Part shown: one piece after another, positions 22,819 to 32,541 of the stretch
Position numbering within the stretch: position 1 is the first letter of the stretch
How the letters are laid out: every line of letters starts with the position of its first letter
Assembly (NCBI GenBank): GCA_013407085.1
Contig: JACCGJ010005542.1
Span: forward strand, 27,248 to 91,247
Direction of reading: 5' to 3'
DNA from: Atriophallophorus winterbourni
Taxonomy: Eukaryota; Platyhelminthes; Trematoda; Plagiorchiida; Microphallidae
DNA: 64,000 bases
Position numbers and translations under genes: made by a program
The notes under the pieces: model-generated
Databases searched by the model: none
Told to the model about the DNA's origin: nothing
The model's input: only the letters and a program-made list of their open reading frames with translations

Positions 22819-25259
22819 AGTCTAGCTCTGGAGCTGCATCACTTGGGGTCATTTACCGCTCACCTGACGCTTACGTTCCTGTGTTATGTGATTAAATCAA
22901 ACGGTATGGTATCACTGGTGACTGTATCATTCTTGGAGACCTGAATGCTCCTGATATAAACTAGGCGGATTTAGTTTCGAGGGGTGAACCGTTCCAACAT
23001 GAATTCCTAGATACGATTTTGGAGCTGAATTTGGTGCAGAATGTAAACGATCCTACGAGAATATGCGTCGGGCAAGTTCCTTCGATATTGGATTTGGTGG
23101 TCACACCTAGATTCTCTGATGTTACGAATCTGTCTATTGAGACCCCCATTGGTTGCAGCGATCACTGTTCTTTATGGTTCGTTTGGAATCGGGGTCTTCA
23201 ACCGAGAATACGTACGCATGCCCGGAGAAACTACTGGAAATTAGACACAACGAGTCTAATCACGTCTGCAAACTCGATGGACTGGTCACTCCCTCTATCT
23301 ACGAATGTTGATATCTGTTGGTTGGACTTTTTGGGTAAAATAAGATCACTTGAAAATCATGCCCCATGGATGAATGGAAGATCCCCCGCTAAGGGACCGC
23401 CGTGGTTTGATAACGCTATCCGTAAATACATGAAGGTAAGAAAGCGGTTATGGCGGAAGTTTTGTTCTAGTGGATGCACCGATGACTATGTAACCTACAA
23501 AGTTATCCGCAACAAGTGCACCTACCTCAAAAGAGAAAAAGTCAGAACTATGAAACTCGTTTGGTGGACGAAGCCAACTCGATGCCGAAATGCTTGTTTG
23601 CGTACATAAGACGTAGAACGAAAGCTTCTCGACGAGTACCTTGCTTGAGATCAATGGGAGGTTCGACTGAACATGAAGATGAACGTAAAGCAGTTCTTCT
23701 CGCCGCTCAGTACAATTCGGTTTACACAGAGGAGACGTTTCCCATTCCTCTGCTTCATGAGAGCCACGCCGAAACGGCGGATATCTCGATCTCGCCAGAG
23801 ATGGTGCAGTATTTACTAGAACGACTCGATGTACACTCAGCACCTGGCCCGGACGATATACACCCGATGCTTTTTAAGGTATTGTCGAGTATCATACATA
23901 AACCACTGGCGCTAATCTTCAATTTATCCCTGAGGTATGGTAGGTTACCTAAAGATTGGAAGTACGGCATTGTCAAACCAATGTATATGGGCGGTGAAAC
24001 CAGTAATCCGGCTAACTACCGACCGGTTACCCTCACTTCGGTAGTTGTGAAGACTGGAACGACTGCTGAAGAAACAGATTGAAGATTTTCTCCTTACAAC
24101 CAGTCAGTTAACATCTGCTCAACATGGTTTTACGCCAAGACGATCATGCTCATCCAATCTCATCACTGCTCGCGAGCACTGGTGTGCTGAACTTGATCTG
24201 GGTCACCCGGTAGTCACTGCCTTCATTGACTTCAGTAGGGCTTTTGACCGTGTTCCATTTCAACGTCTATTGCTCAAGCTCCGTGCTCGTGGTGTAAAGG
24301 GACCTCTTCTAACTTGGATTGAAGACTTCCTTGTTGACCGTTCTACACAGGTCGAGGTTAACGGAGTCAAATCGCAGGTTACACGTCCAACTTCCGGGGT
24401 TCCGCAAGGATCTGTTCTCGGTCCGTTACTTTTTAAAGTATATGTTAATGACCTCCCCGACTCATTTAATACGAATTGTCTACTTTTCGCGGATGATCTG
24501 AAAGTTTGGGGTACAGTAAGCTCTTCTGCTGATGATACCATTTTTCAGAACGAATTGAACAAATTGCTTGATTGGACGGTAAAATGGCAGCTTCCTGTAA
24601 ACCGACAGAAATGCGCTGTCATGCTTTTGGGGCCAAGCACGCCTGAAGGTGCGTACTTCCTCGGGGATCATCAACTGAAGTGGGTTGATACTGAACGTGA
24701 CCTGGGTACAATTTTGACTCGGAAGCTTGAATCGAAGGAGGATACGAACAGAAAAGCTGCTGCTGCAAACCGCGCATGGTGGGATATTAGTCGGTCGTTT
24801 TCGGTGATTACTCCACAAATGTTTCGCATTCTTTATTCCACATACGTGAGACCAGTTTTGGAATATGGTTTACCAGCCACCTATCCTCAAAATAAGGGAG
24901 AACGTGACCAGTTGGAAAAATTGCAAAGGCGGGCGACGAAACGAGTACAAAGATTGAAATCAATTCCTTATGTGGAGAGAGTTCAACGCCTTAACCTCAT
25001 GTCGCTCAGTATTCGGCGTGTGCGAAACGACCTGCTGCTAACTCGTCGCATATTACTGGGAGCTTATGGTGACGAGCTGCGCGAGTTTTTCCCTCTCGTG
25101 ACGGACTCAAGAACCCGTGGCCATGCTCTAAAGCTTCAAAAGCGAAGAACACTACGCCTACCAAAGGGATTCACGCTATCAACAAGAATTGTAAACTTGT
25201 GGAATGCGCGAGCTCTGAAAACCAATTCAAGCAACTTTTGGATAAGGTATTGCCTGTAA
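22819..25259 (+). pseudogene. Element B ORF2 remainder, endonuclease and RT
   Basis: Endonuclease: GVIYRSPDAYVPVL (22850), CIILGDLNAPDIN (22930), PSILDLVVT, IGCSDHCSLW (23150). RT: APGPDDIHPMLFKVL (23840), LPKDWKYGIVKP, NPANYRPVTLTSV (24010), AQHGFTPRRSCSSNL, TAFIDFSRAFDRVP (24220), GVPQGSVLGPLLFKVYVNDL (24400), LLFADDLKVWG (24480), VRPVLEYGLPATYP, RGHALKLQKRRTLRLPKGF (25120). An intact 330-codon frame covers 24270-25259; frame breaks fall near 22818, 22893, 22963, 23600 and 24055. All three RT catalytic Asp positions look kept. Confidence 0.85.
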
Positions 25260-25497
25260 TCACGGCGAAGCTGAACAACATTCGATAGGATTTCTTCAAC
25301 TGAGGTTCTCCTGGACTATGTTGCTGATATAAAGAGATGCGGCTTACAAGGGCTTGACCCCCTGCGTCTATCAAGAAGAAGAACTGAACTGAAGACTATT
25401 GACTATTGACCATTCGAGTTCAAGGTCAACGTGGAATTTCGCTCCTTCATTTTTATAACATTTTTTGATTTAAGTTTTCAACATTACATTACTGACA

Positions 25498-25821
25498 ATG
25501 GTTCTCCGTGGCTCAAAAACTGTTCGTCGTAACTCTTCAACTACATCAAATCAACCAATTACTCGTAAGAAATCTCAAGAATCCAAAAGCTCACCGGGAC
25601 TTGCCGTTTGCGGTGAAATCGGATGTTCATCTTCGGTTTTAGAAGGAATAGAATGCAGCATTTGTTGTTCCTGGTTTCATTCTGGTTGCTCAGGTTTGAC
25701 GCCTGCTGATTTTATTGCCCACCAAAAAAATTCAACTATGCTCTGGTTTTGCAAAGCCTGTAGAGACAACCCCATTGTCCGTTTTCTGCATAAACTGTTA
25801 GCTCAACGATCGAAAAAATAG
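25498..25821 (+). CDS. Element C ORF1a, PHD-like finger
   Basis: 107 codons, intact: MVLRGSKTVRRNSS, basic linker, then VCGEIGC, CSICCSWFHSGCSG and FCKAC, giving the full C4-H-C3 PHD-type order with final WFCKAC. Ends AQRSKK-stop at an A6 run (25813-25818). The continuation IAFLEKRLSQLEGI is in the -1 frame in both A and C, so ORF1 either is two proteins, is joined by a slip on A6, or both copies share a lost A. A PHD-like finger could contact chromatin or RNA; this is inferred from the fold only. Confidence 0.8.
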   Translation: MVLRGSKTVRRNSSTTSNQPITRKKSQESKSSPGLAVCGEIGCSSSVLEGIECSICCSWFHSGCSGLTPADFIAHQKNSTMLWFCKACRDNPIVRFLHKLLAQRSKK

Positions 25822-26799
25822 CATTCCTTGAAAAGCGACTGAGCCAATTAGAGGGAATAAATGTTTCTTCAAATTCTTAACCGTAGCAGATTGAAAAAAT
25901 CGCACCTCATCCCGTTCCCACATTCGCGTCGTTATTCGCGGGAAACTCACCAGCACCCAAAAGTGATGTTCCTCTTTCTACAGAGGAATTCACTAAAGTG
26001 ATGCCATCAACTAGGAAGCCAGTTGCTTCTGAGAATTTTCATTGTCAGTCTGATTCATTGACAATAATATGCTCTAATGTGCCGGAAACTACGTCTCCCT
26101 GCTTTAAAACTCGTCAGCAAGCTGACACACAGCAATGGCGTGCATTTTGCGATACCCTCCACGTGTCTGCTGATCCAGTGAGTTTAGTACGTTTGTCACG
26201 TCACCCAAACTCACCTCATTTGGCGAACCGAGACTGCTAAGAGTATCGCTCAACGCAATGGAAGATATCGAAAATGTCTTGCTTTCCGCTCACACCTTGA
26301 ACCGGGGGTCAACTGCAATTCGTATACATCCGGACATTCCCTGGAGTGAACGTCGACTGAAAAAGCAGCCGTCGTATGATTGGAAAGAAGCCAGTGACAA
26401 AAAAGTATCTTTCTCTATGGCGTTCCGGAACTCGTCGATGACGATGCCGCTAAATCTGCGACCCACGACTGTGATCAGTGGCGTTTTATTCAGTCGCAAA
26501 GCAGAATTTCCGGTACTCTTACTACTGCCGTCAAACGCTTACCGAATTCGCTCAGTTACAAGGGCCAGGGTCCAATGATATTGAAAATTACTTTTCATTG
26601 TGAAGATATGGTTCACACTGCTCTACAGGCGTGGTACCAATTTAAACACCTAGCCCCCGCTGAAATTCGCTTGCGAGCTGCTGCTGACAAGCCAAAACCC
26701 AAGCATCCTATAATCACAGCGGTACCCCCCTCCCCTGACGTATCTGCACCATTCTCAAAAAACCTCCAACAGCCGACTACTTCAGAGTCGGCACAATAA
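25818..26799 (+). pseudogene. Element C ORF1b, RRM-like, two small deletions
   Basis: Same protein as 17407-18324 of element A. TAA/TAG triplets near 25880-25888, a lost T near 26220 and a lost A in the run near 26402 break the frame relative to A; intact pieces are 25998-26240, 26258-26578 and 26575-26799. The last piece ends at TAA 26797-26799, downstream of the frameshift signal. Confidence 0.8.
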
Positions 26800-27446
26800 T
26801 TCCCCACGATGCGGATCCCTGTCTTTCAAGAGAAAGTCTGAATTGTTTATACACAAACGCTCAAGGTCTCATCAGCAAACTCCCAGAATTACGTACTCGG
26901 CATGCTTCTCACCCCTTTGATCTCATTGCTATTACGGAGACTTGGTTGTCGGATTCTGTAACAGACGCGGAAATGTCACTCACTGGAATGTCAGTCATTC
27001 GTAACGATCGTTTAACCAAAGGCGGCGGGGTTCTAGTATATTTTGCATCCTCATTTATTTGTGAACCTCTATCTCATCACTGCTCACATCTTGTAGACTC
27101 ACTTTGGTGTAGTATTCATCTCAAAAAGCAGGATTATGTTCTCCTGGGTGTCGTTTACCGCCCTCCACAAAACGATCCTGATGCTAATAGGAAACATATT
27201 GAGTCCATGCGACATGCTTTATCTTTAAAATACAGTCATGTATTACTGATGGGAGACTTTAATTCGCCTAGTTTATCAACAATACATGCAAGTGATTTCT
27301 TTGCATCGGAACTTGATGGACTTATATCAACCCACCCGCTATATAACCATGTGCACGTACCTACAAGATTCCTTGGAGGAGATGTACCTTCTCTCCTGGA
27401 TTTGCTGCTAACCAATGAAGAGCTGATGATTGAAGAAACACATTGA
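26739..27446 (+). CDS. Element C ORF2 N-terminal piece, AP endonuclease
   Basis: Open from just after TGA 26736-26738 with no ATG until 26946. Motifs before that ATG are CLYTNAQGL and IAITETWL, carrying the Asn and Glu of the endonuclease active site, so an ATG-26946 product would be inactive. Then GGGVLVYFASS, GVVYRPPQNDP, LLMGDFNSPSLST, PSLLDLLLTNEE. A two-base loss (ACACAT where A has ACACACAT, near 27440) ends the frame just before PPLGKSDH. The enzyme nicks target DNA to start integration. Confidence 0.85.
   Translation, partial: RICTILKKPPTADYFRVGTIIPHDADPCLSRESLNCLYTNAQGLISKLPELRTRHASHPFDLIAITETWLSDSVTDAEMSLTGMSVIRNDRLTKGGGVLVYFASSFICEPLSHHCSHLVDSLWCSIHLKKQDYVLLGVVYRPPQNDPDANRKHIESMRHALSLKYSHVLLMGDFNSPSLSTIHASDFFASELDGLISTHPLYNHVHVPTRFLGGDVPSLLDLLLTNEELMIEETH
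26757..26792 (+). promoter_or_regulatory. Candidate -1 programmed frameshift signal, element C
   Basis: A AAA AAC (26757-26763), one of the most efficient known eukaryotic slippery heptamers, in the right phase for ORF1b; 8-nt spacer CTCCAACA; perfect 7-bp hairpin GCCGACT (26772-26778), loop ACTTCAG, AGTCGGC (26786-26792). The shift leads into ORF2, open from 26739. Confidence 0.65.
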
Positions 27447-29607
27447 ACCACCGCTTGGGAAAAGTGATCATGTAGTCCTAACGTTCTGTTACACTTGTTA
27501 TGCGAGCTATCCAGTTCAAACGTCTGTTAAAATCAAGACTGTAACAAATTATAATACTTTTCGAGACATCATGTCAGCAAACACTTTTGATTTTTTGCTT
27601 AATGACACTCCTACAGCGACTTGGACTGAATTTGTAACAAGATGGCACTTGCTTCTGAGCCATTCTTCTGTGGCTAAGACAATTCCCTTCAAATCGAAAC
27701 CTCACAATTCCTTCGTACGCAGTAGAACACGCAAATGGATGTGTTATAGAAACGCTGCATGGAATCGCTTCAAAGTGAGTCAATTGCTATCCGATTGGGA
27801 GTGCTACCGGCATTTTCGTAATTATTGTACTACACTGGTACGCCAAGACAAGCTGCACCACCAGACTTTCCTTGCAAACCGGTTTGCGTGTAACCCAAAG
27901 TCACTATATAAGTATGTCAACGAGCAGCAACAGGTTCGCTCTGGTATCCAGCCACTACAAACTGATGAAGGTCCGACCACAAGTATGAAGGAGGCCGCAA
28001 ATGCCTTGAGAGCGCATATCATGCCAATCTTCCGCAATTCGGCAAAAGAGTTACCGCTATTTTTGCAGCCTGATCCTCCCTTCCATATTTCATCGGTTAC
28101 ATTTACTGCTGCCCGAGTAAAAAAACAGATATTGCTGCTTCGTGCAAATTCTTCTGCAGGAATCGATCAAATCACGCCAAAGGCGGTACAAGCAGTCGCT
28201 GATGTCATTTCTGAACCTCTTGCGTTGTATTTTCAGCGCTTATTAGACACGGTTGCAGTGCCAGACGGTTGGAAGGAAGGAATAATAACTCCAATATTCA
28301 AAGGAGGTAACCGCAGTGACGCAGGGAATTCTCGGCCAGTTACATTAACTCCGGTGCTGTCCAAAATTATGGAGTCGATCATGGCAGAAGATATAATGAG
28401 CGCATTCGAATACTCGGGTCTGATCACTAGTGAGCAGCATGGATTTCGCCGTGGTCATTCATGCACTTCAAATTTACTCCTAGCTAGAGACAGTTGGACC
28501 AGATCAGTCAACCATGGATACAGAGTGGACGTTATCTACCTTGATTTTTCTAAGGCTTTTGACAGAGTTCACCACGCGGTACTTATTCATAAGCTACGTA
28601 CTCTTGGAATTGGCCCTCCACTCTTGACATGGATAGCTGCATTTCTGTCCTCCAGGACTCTTCGTGTGCGGGTGGGTGAGACGCTTTCCGAGACCTTCCC
28701 TACTGAATGTGGAGTACCCCAAGGATCGGTTCTTGGACCAAGACTTTTTCTTTTATTCGTCAATGACATCGGCAAACAAGTGACATCCCAATTTCTAATG
28801 TTTGCTGATGACATCAAAATATGGCGCGAGCTTTCTTGCCCAAACGCTTTTAGCGAGTTGCAGTCTGATTTAAATTCCCTTCACGCCTGGTCGGTAGCGA
28901 ACCATTTACCGTTCAATGCTGAAAAATGTCATGTACTTCGCATCCGAAAAGAGGTTAACCCCATTTATACACTGGGTGATGTCCAGCTCCTCGCTACTCG
29001 ACAAGAGAGAGACCTTGGTGTGTTAGTTCAGAAAGACCTCGGATGTTCGGCTCAATGTATCAAGGCATCACGTGTGGCGAACCGAAACGTTGGTCTAGTG
29101 AAGCGAGCTCTCGGTCGGTTTGACATACGCTTCTTTTCAGCCCTCCTAAATTCGTACGTTCGCCCTCATTTGGAGTATGCGGTTTCCGTCTGGCATCCGT
29201 GGCTGAAGCGTGACGAACTTGTACTTGAGCGGCCTCAACGCCATGCCACGAGACTGGTAAAGGGGCTTGAGTGTTATACCTACGAAGATCGTCTCACTGC
29301 ACTAAGCCTATTTTCATCCAAGTACCGTCGAATCCGTGGCGACTTGATACTGGCGTACAGGATACTCACTGAAAAATGCCATCCCTGTAAAGAACTGCTT
29401 GTGCTTGCTACCGGCAATCGTACGCGTGGGCATCATTTAAAAATCGCCCATCAACAAAGCAGGTTGGACTGTCGTAAACACTTTTTTGCCGTTCGTGTTG
29501 CACAAACCTGGAACAGTCTACCACTTTTTGTTGTGTCTGCCCCTTCTCTTTCTATTTTTAAAGACCGTTTAGATATGCACTTGTTTCATTTGCTTCATAA
29601 CGTTTAA
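27430..29607 (+). CDS. Element C ORF2 C-terminal piece, reverse transcriptase
   Basis: An intact 725-codon frame. It begins with the last endonuclease motif PPLGKSDHVVLTF (27450); RT motifs: SSAGIDQITPKAV (28150), GWKEGIITPIFKGGNR (28270), SRPVTLTPVLSKIMES (28330), SEQHGFRRGHSCTSNL, VIYLDFSKAFDRVHH (28530), CGVPQGSVLGPRLFLLFVNDI (28710), FLMFADDIKIW (28795), ERDLGVLVQKDLGC, RPHLEYAVSVWHPW, RGHHLKIAHQQSRLDCRKHF, VAQTWNSLPLFVVSAPSL, ending DMHLFHLLHNV. All catalytic positions look intact. If the two-base loss upstream were absent, EN and RT would form one protein. Alternative use as a stand-alone RT is unlikely. Confidence 0.92.
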   Translation: MKKHIEPPLGKSDHVVLTFCYTCYASYPVQTSVKIKTVTNYNTFRDIMSANTFDFLLNDTPTATWTEFVTRWHLLLSHSSVAKTIPFKSKPHNSFVRSRTRKWMCYRNAAWNRFKVSQLLSDWECYRHFRNYCTTLVRQDKLHHQTFLANRFACNPKSLYKYVNEQQQVRSGIQPLQTDEGPTTSMKEAANALRAHIMPIFRNSAKELPLFLQPDPPFHISSVTFTAARVKKQILLLRANSSAGIDQITPKAVQAVADVISEPLALYFQRLLDTVAVPDGWKEGIITPIFKGGNRSDAGNSRPVTLTPVLSKIMESIMAEDIMSAFEYSGLITSEQHGFRRGHSCTSNLLLARDSWTRSVNHGYRVDVIYLDFSKAFDRVHHAVLIHKLRTLGIGPPLLTWIAAFLSSRTLRVRVGETLSETFPTECGVPQGSVLGPRLFLLFVNDIGKQVTSQFLMFADDIKIWRELSCPNAFSELQSDLNSLHAWSVANHLPFNAEKCHVLRIRKEVNPIYTLGDVQLLATRQERDLGVLVQKDLGCSAQCIKASRVANRNVGLVKRALGRFDIRFFSALLNSYVRPHLEYAVSVWHPWLKRDELVLERPQRHATRLVKGLECYTYEDRLTALSLFSSKYRRIRGDLILAYRILTEKCHPCKELLVLATGNRTRGHHLKIAHQQSRLDCRKHFFAVRVAQTWNSLPLFVVSAPSLSIFKDRLDMHLFHLLHNV

Positions 29608-29879
29608 AAAGCTATAACTTTCTATACTCTATGATACTGAACTTTTTTCCGATTTTCAGCGCACAAACTGCTTTCAACTGGAAGTATCAACCAAAGTTTT
29701 GTGGTGCTCGCATCCCCATCCCTTACAGTATCAACGTTTTTCTTCATTCGGACTTTAATTTTAACCCTGAACTTTCGAATCCATGTGTACAACATCCTGT
29801 GGTTTTCTTTTAAGCTTGTCGCTTTTTTTACCACAATATACTATTGACTATTGACTATTAAACAGAAAACAATTTAAGA

Positions 29880-30545
29880 ATTGCATTTTCGATCTTCGCA
29901 GTGTCAGCTGTGCTTTTGAATGACCTGGACACTATAAATCCTAAGTCTATCTCATCAGCTACTGGTCGAATGGTATTGCTTTCAATCAGATCCCAGATGA
30001 GGAAAGGCACATTTTTGCCGTTTATTGGGAGTAACTACTTCTTAGATCAGGCCGAAATTTGTTAATGTTCTTTTACGGACTCGTGTTGTTCCGAAGCCTG
30101 TATTTTAAGATCGTCTGTAAATAACAAACACTTCGATGGGATCATGGGTGGTAAATCATTAACAAGCGCCTTGAACAAAAAGGGACCAACAACCGACTTT
30201 TATGAGACACCAGATGCCGCATCTCTAGGCTCAGAAAAAGCGTTGCTCACACAAAATATTCATCTTCCCAAATAGAAAATCCGCAATCCGTTTCAGCAGA
30301 GTGCTGTCAGGTATTCATTACCATCAGCTACGCGAATAGACCACCGTGTGGTACGCGATCGAGCGCTTTGCTGAAGTCAATAAAATGACATCAACTCAAC
30401 CACCTGCATCGACTAGTTCGCACAAGTGCTCACGGGCTGTTAACAAATTCGAGGCGCGTGATGCATGTTTAGAGAATCCATGCTGTTTCACGTTTAAGAT
30501 TCTCTATTTTACCAGGAAACTCCAAATCATTCGTTACTCTCCGTT
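29880..30545 (-). mobile_element. Decayed RT relic (minus strand)
   Basis: The minus strand gives QHGFSKHASRASNLLTAREH (30480-30420), DFSKALDRVPHGGLFA-like remains (30380-30330), LLKRIADFLFGKMNIL, and VSRSFKSTADTAKIENAIL (29950-29890), in the order of a CR1-like RT, with many frameshifts. Element C ends directly at its 3' side. Confidence 0.65.
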
Positions 30546-30549
30546 CCAT

Positions 30550-30785
30550 TGCACAGATGTGCAATCGTGCAGTACTTTATGCTGTGCGGCCAATACCGTG
30601 CTAAATTGATTGGCCAGAGGTAGTGAGCTGCATGCTCAAACACGCTGAAGTCTCACTACCATCTTTATTCTTTATTTCTTATATCTGTCTAGGCCTGGGC
30701 AACCTAACAGTATCTTAGCCCACGTGCAGTCTGACTGTGCGGCACTTTGCCTGGATCAGGCTTATGCTTTCATGCCATACCATAT
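30550..30785 (+). mobile_element. Hairpin SINE, near full length
   Basis: Starts CAGATGTGCAATCGTGCAG, contains GTGCTAAATTGATTGGCC, AGGTAGTGAGCTGCATGC, TCTCACTACC, ATATCTGTCTAGGCCTGGGC and ends GGATCAGGCTTATGCTTTCA. Inserted between two RT relics. Confidence 0.85.
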
Positions 30786-30789
30786 CATC

Positions 30790-31640
30790 CGTTCCATAAT
30801 CTTCCTGACAGCTGCTATTAATGTAGCTGATCAATAGTTAACTTACTTTACTGCTGGCTACACGGGCGGATCAGACGGTGTGTTGATATTTGTGTCTCGC
30901 TTCTTTTGTTTGGGCACACTCCTCCTGCCAGCACTGAAAAAGCAAATGAAGAGACTATAATAATGCTGTTCTACAGCATTTGATGAGCTGAGGTGGAACT
31001 CTGTCGTCACCCGTGGCCTTCCCATTCGCTAAGCGGTCGATTGCCGTATTGAGCTCATCATGAGTATCAGGAGTATCTAGATGTTCTATGGTTGGCAACC
31101 GCTAAACATTTCCAGGTGCATATGGTAAAACCGTACTGTCCCTATCTTTCCATCTGCTTAGTTTTGTCGACAATTGGGTTACCAGATACAGACTTAATGG
31201 GAGCCGTTTTAATTTAGTTTGGACGAACGGCTCTCTTAATCCCATAATACATACCGTGAAAATTTCCAGTATCCGCAGCTTTTGGGATACTGCGGCTAAT
31301 TTCAGTCCAATAGTCATTTGCTCATCGTCTTACAGCTTTATAGCTGCTCTGTTGGCATACCTTTGAATTTCAAGAATGCTGACCGTTTCTCGTCCAACGC
31401 AGCAGTCATCTAAGAAGATTTTGCTTCGAACAAGTCGCTCGTTCGACCTTTCTTCGGACCGTAAGTGGAAAGTGCGACTCGCCATATGCAGCTTTTTAGC
31501 GATTCCCAGTTTTATGAAACCTATTCGAGTGGGGTTGTCTTGTTGAACTCGGCTGTGAAGGCTTTCGCAAATCGCGCAGCTAGATTAGGTTCGCACATGC
31601 GAGTGACGTCTATCCTTGGTTTAGTAGAAAATTTAGCGCC
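30790..31640 (-). mobile_element. RTE-like RT N-terminal relic (minus strand)
   Basis: The minus strand encodes DYWTEISRSIPKAADTGNFH (31310), ELNTAIDRLANGKATGDDRV then PPQLIKCCRT (31060-30960), the block before the RT catalytic core of RTE-type elements (usual form GKAPGPDGIPPELLK). Stops and frameshifts throughout. Confidence 0.65.
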
Positions 31641-31953
31641 TAAATCTTAGCTTAAGATTCCTTCAAAGATATAAAAAACGTGCAGCAACCGATCCTTGGG
31701 TGGTCGGTTCAATAAAGAACCGGTTTGAAAAAATAACAGTTGTGGCAAGTCGCATTTGATTATCGTATCATATATCGGTGGCTTTGACACAGAACGCTGT
31801 CCACTACCTCCTGAGACACCACTGCCAAATATTTCCGGTGCCTAGATAACCGATAATGTGTTTTGACTCCCACTCACGGGGTTTTACAGTCTTCCTCATG
31901 TATAGGAGAATCGAAATAACTACTGTAATAAAAACCGTTTCGAGGCTACTGGA

Positions 31954-32198
31954 TCCGGATGTGCAATTGTTCAGCATTTCTGTGCTGCGCGGCTCACATC
32001 GTGCTAAATTGATTGGCCAACGGTAGTGAGCTGCATGCTGAAACACGCTGGAGTCTCACTACCATTTCTATTCCCCCCTCATATCTGTCTAGGCCTGGGC
32101 AACCTGACAGTATCTTAGCCCATGTACAGTCTCTGACTGTACGGCACTTTACCTGGATCAGGCTTGTGCTTTCATACCATCATACCATAATGCATCCT
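31954..32198 (+). mobile_element. Hairpin SINE, full length
   Basis: CGGATGTGCAATTGTTCAGC head, GATTGGCCAACGGTAGTGAG, AGTCTCACTACC, AGTCTCTGACTGTACGGC, GGATCAGGCTTGTGCTTTCA end followed by (CATACCAT)2. A good reference copy. Confidence 0.9.
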
Positions 32199-32274
32199 TT
32201 GGAATCGATCATGAAAACAAGGAATAATAAAACCATCGTTTAAATAGGGAGATCCTAATTTATCAGCAAATTGT

Positions 32275-32470
32275 CAAGACGTACAGTTGACCCCTATTAG
32301 CGAACGTAGCATCTTTATTCAAGGTATCCCTGAGCTTAAAGATTTAGATTACAAGAAACATTGCATCGATTTGTATGAGCAATGGCATTTCATTCAATAA
32401 CTAATCAGTCTATCTGAAATCACTACTGTTTCGTTGGAACGCTTACCGCAATCCAATGGGTATCCCATAC
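32275..32470 (+). mobile_element. CR1-like ORF1 fragment
   Basis: RSIFIQGIPELKDLDYKKH, then EQWHFIQ, a stop, and TTVSLERLPQS match the order of ORF1b of element A (KSIFLYGVPEL, DQWRFIQSQ, TTAVKRLPNS). Lies about 70 bp before the PPIL2 start. Confidence 0.7.
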
Positions 32471-32509
32471 TATCATATTTATGAATAATTATTTTAATAG
32501 TTTTATTTT

Positions 32510-32525
32510 CTCATTGATTTTTCAG
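32510..32525 (+). promoter_or_regulatory. 3' splice site just before the PPIL2 start codon
   Basis: TCATTGATTTTTCAG ends at 32525, 16 nt before the ATG. It could accept a 5' UTR intron or a spliced leader; flatworms trans-splice some mRNAs. Sequence alone cannot separate the two. Confidence 0.4.
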
Positions 32526-32541
32526 ACTTAGCACGTATATA

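Larger units (their letters stand above)
21265..25398 (+). mobile_element. CR1-like element B, nearly full length, separate family
   Basis: Sits directly between A and C in the same orientation. 5' part CAAGGTCAACGTGGTATTTT (21300) is related to A/C; ORF1 and ORF2 differ strongly from A/C. Its 3' end near 25390 carries GAACTGAACTGAA, and GAACTGAGGAACTGAGG lies just before its 5' end. Lesions are few compared with the older relics. Confidence 0.9.
25386..29860 (+). mobile_element. CR1-like element C, youngest and best preserved copy
   Basis: Full layout: GACTATTGACTATTG at 25394, 5' UTR, ORF1a 25498, ORF1b, frameshift signal 26757-26792, ORF2, 3' UTR, ACCACAATATACTATTGACT tail near 29830-29855. 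Only about three small deletions break it, and at those sites element A usually keeps the intact version, so A and C together outline the functional ancestor. Confidence 0.92.

Noticed and set aside
30976..31006. TTTGATGAGCTGAGGTGGAAC resembling a hammerhead core
   Set aside because: It is the reverse strand of an RT relic (PPQLIKCC codons); no stems can be drawn.
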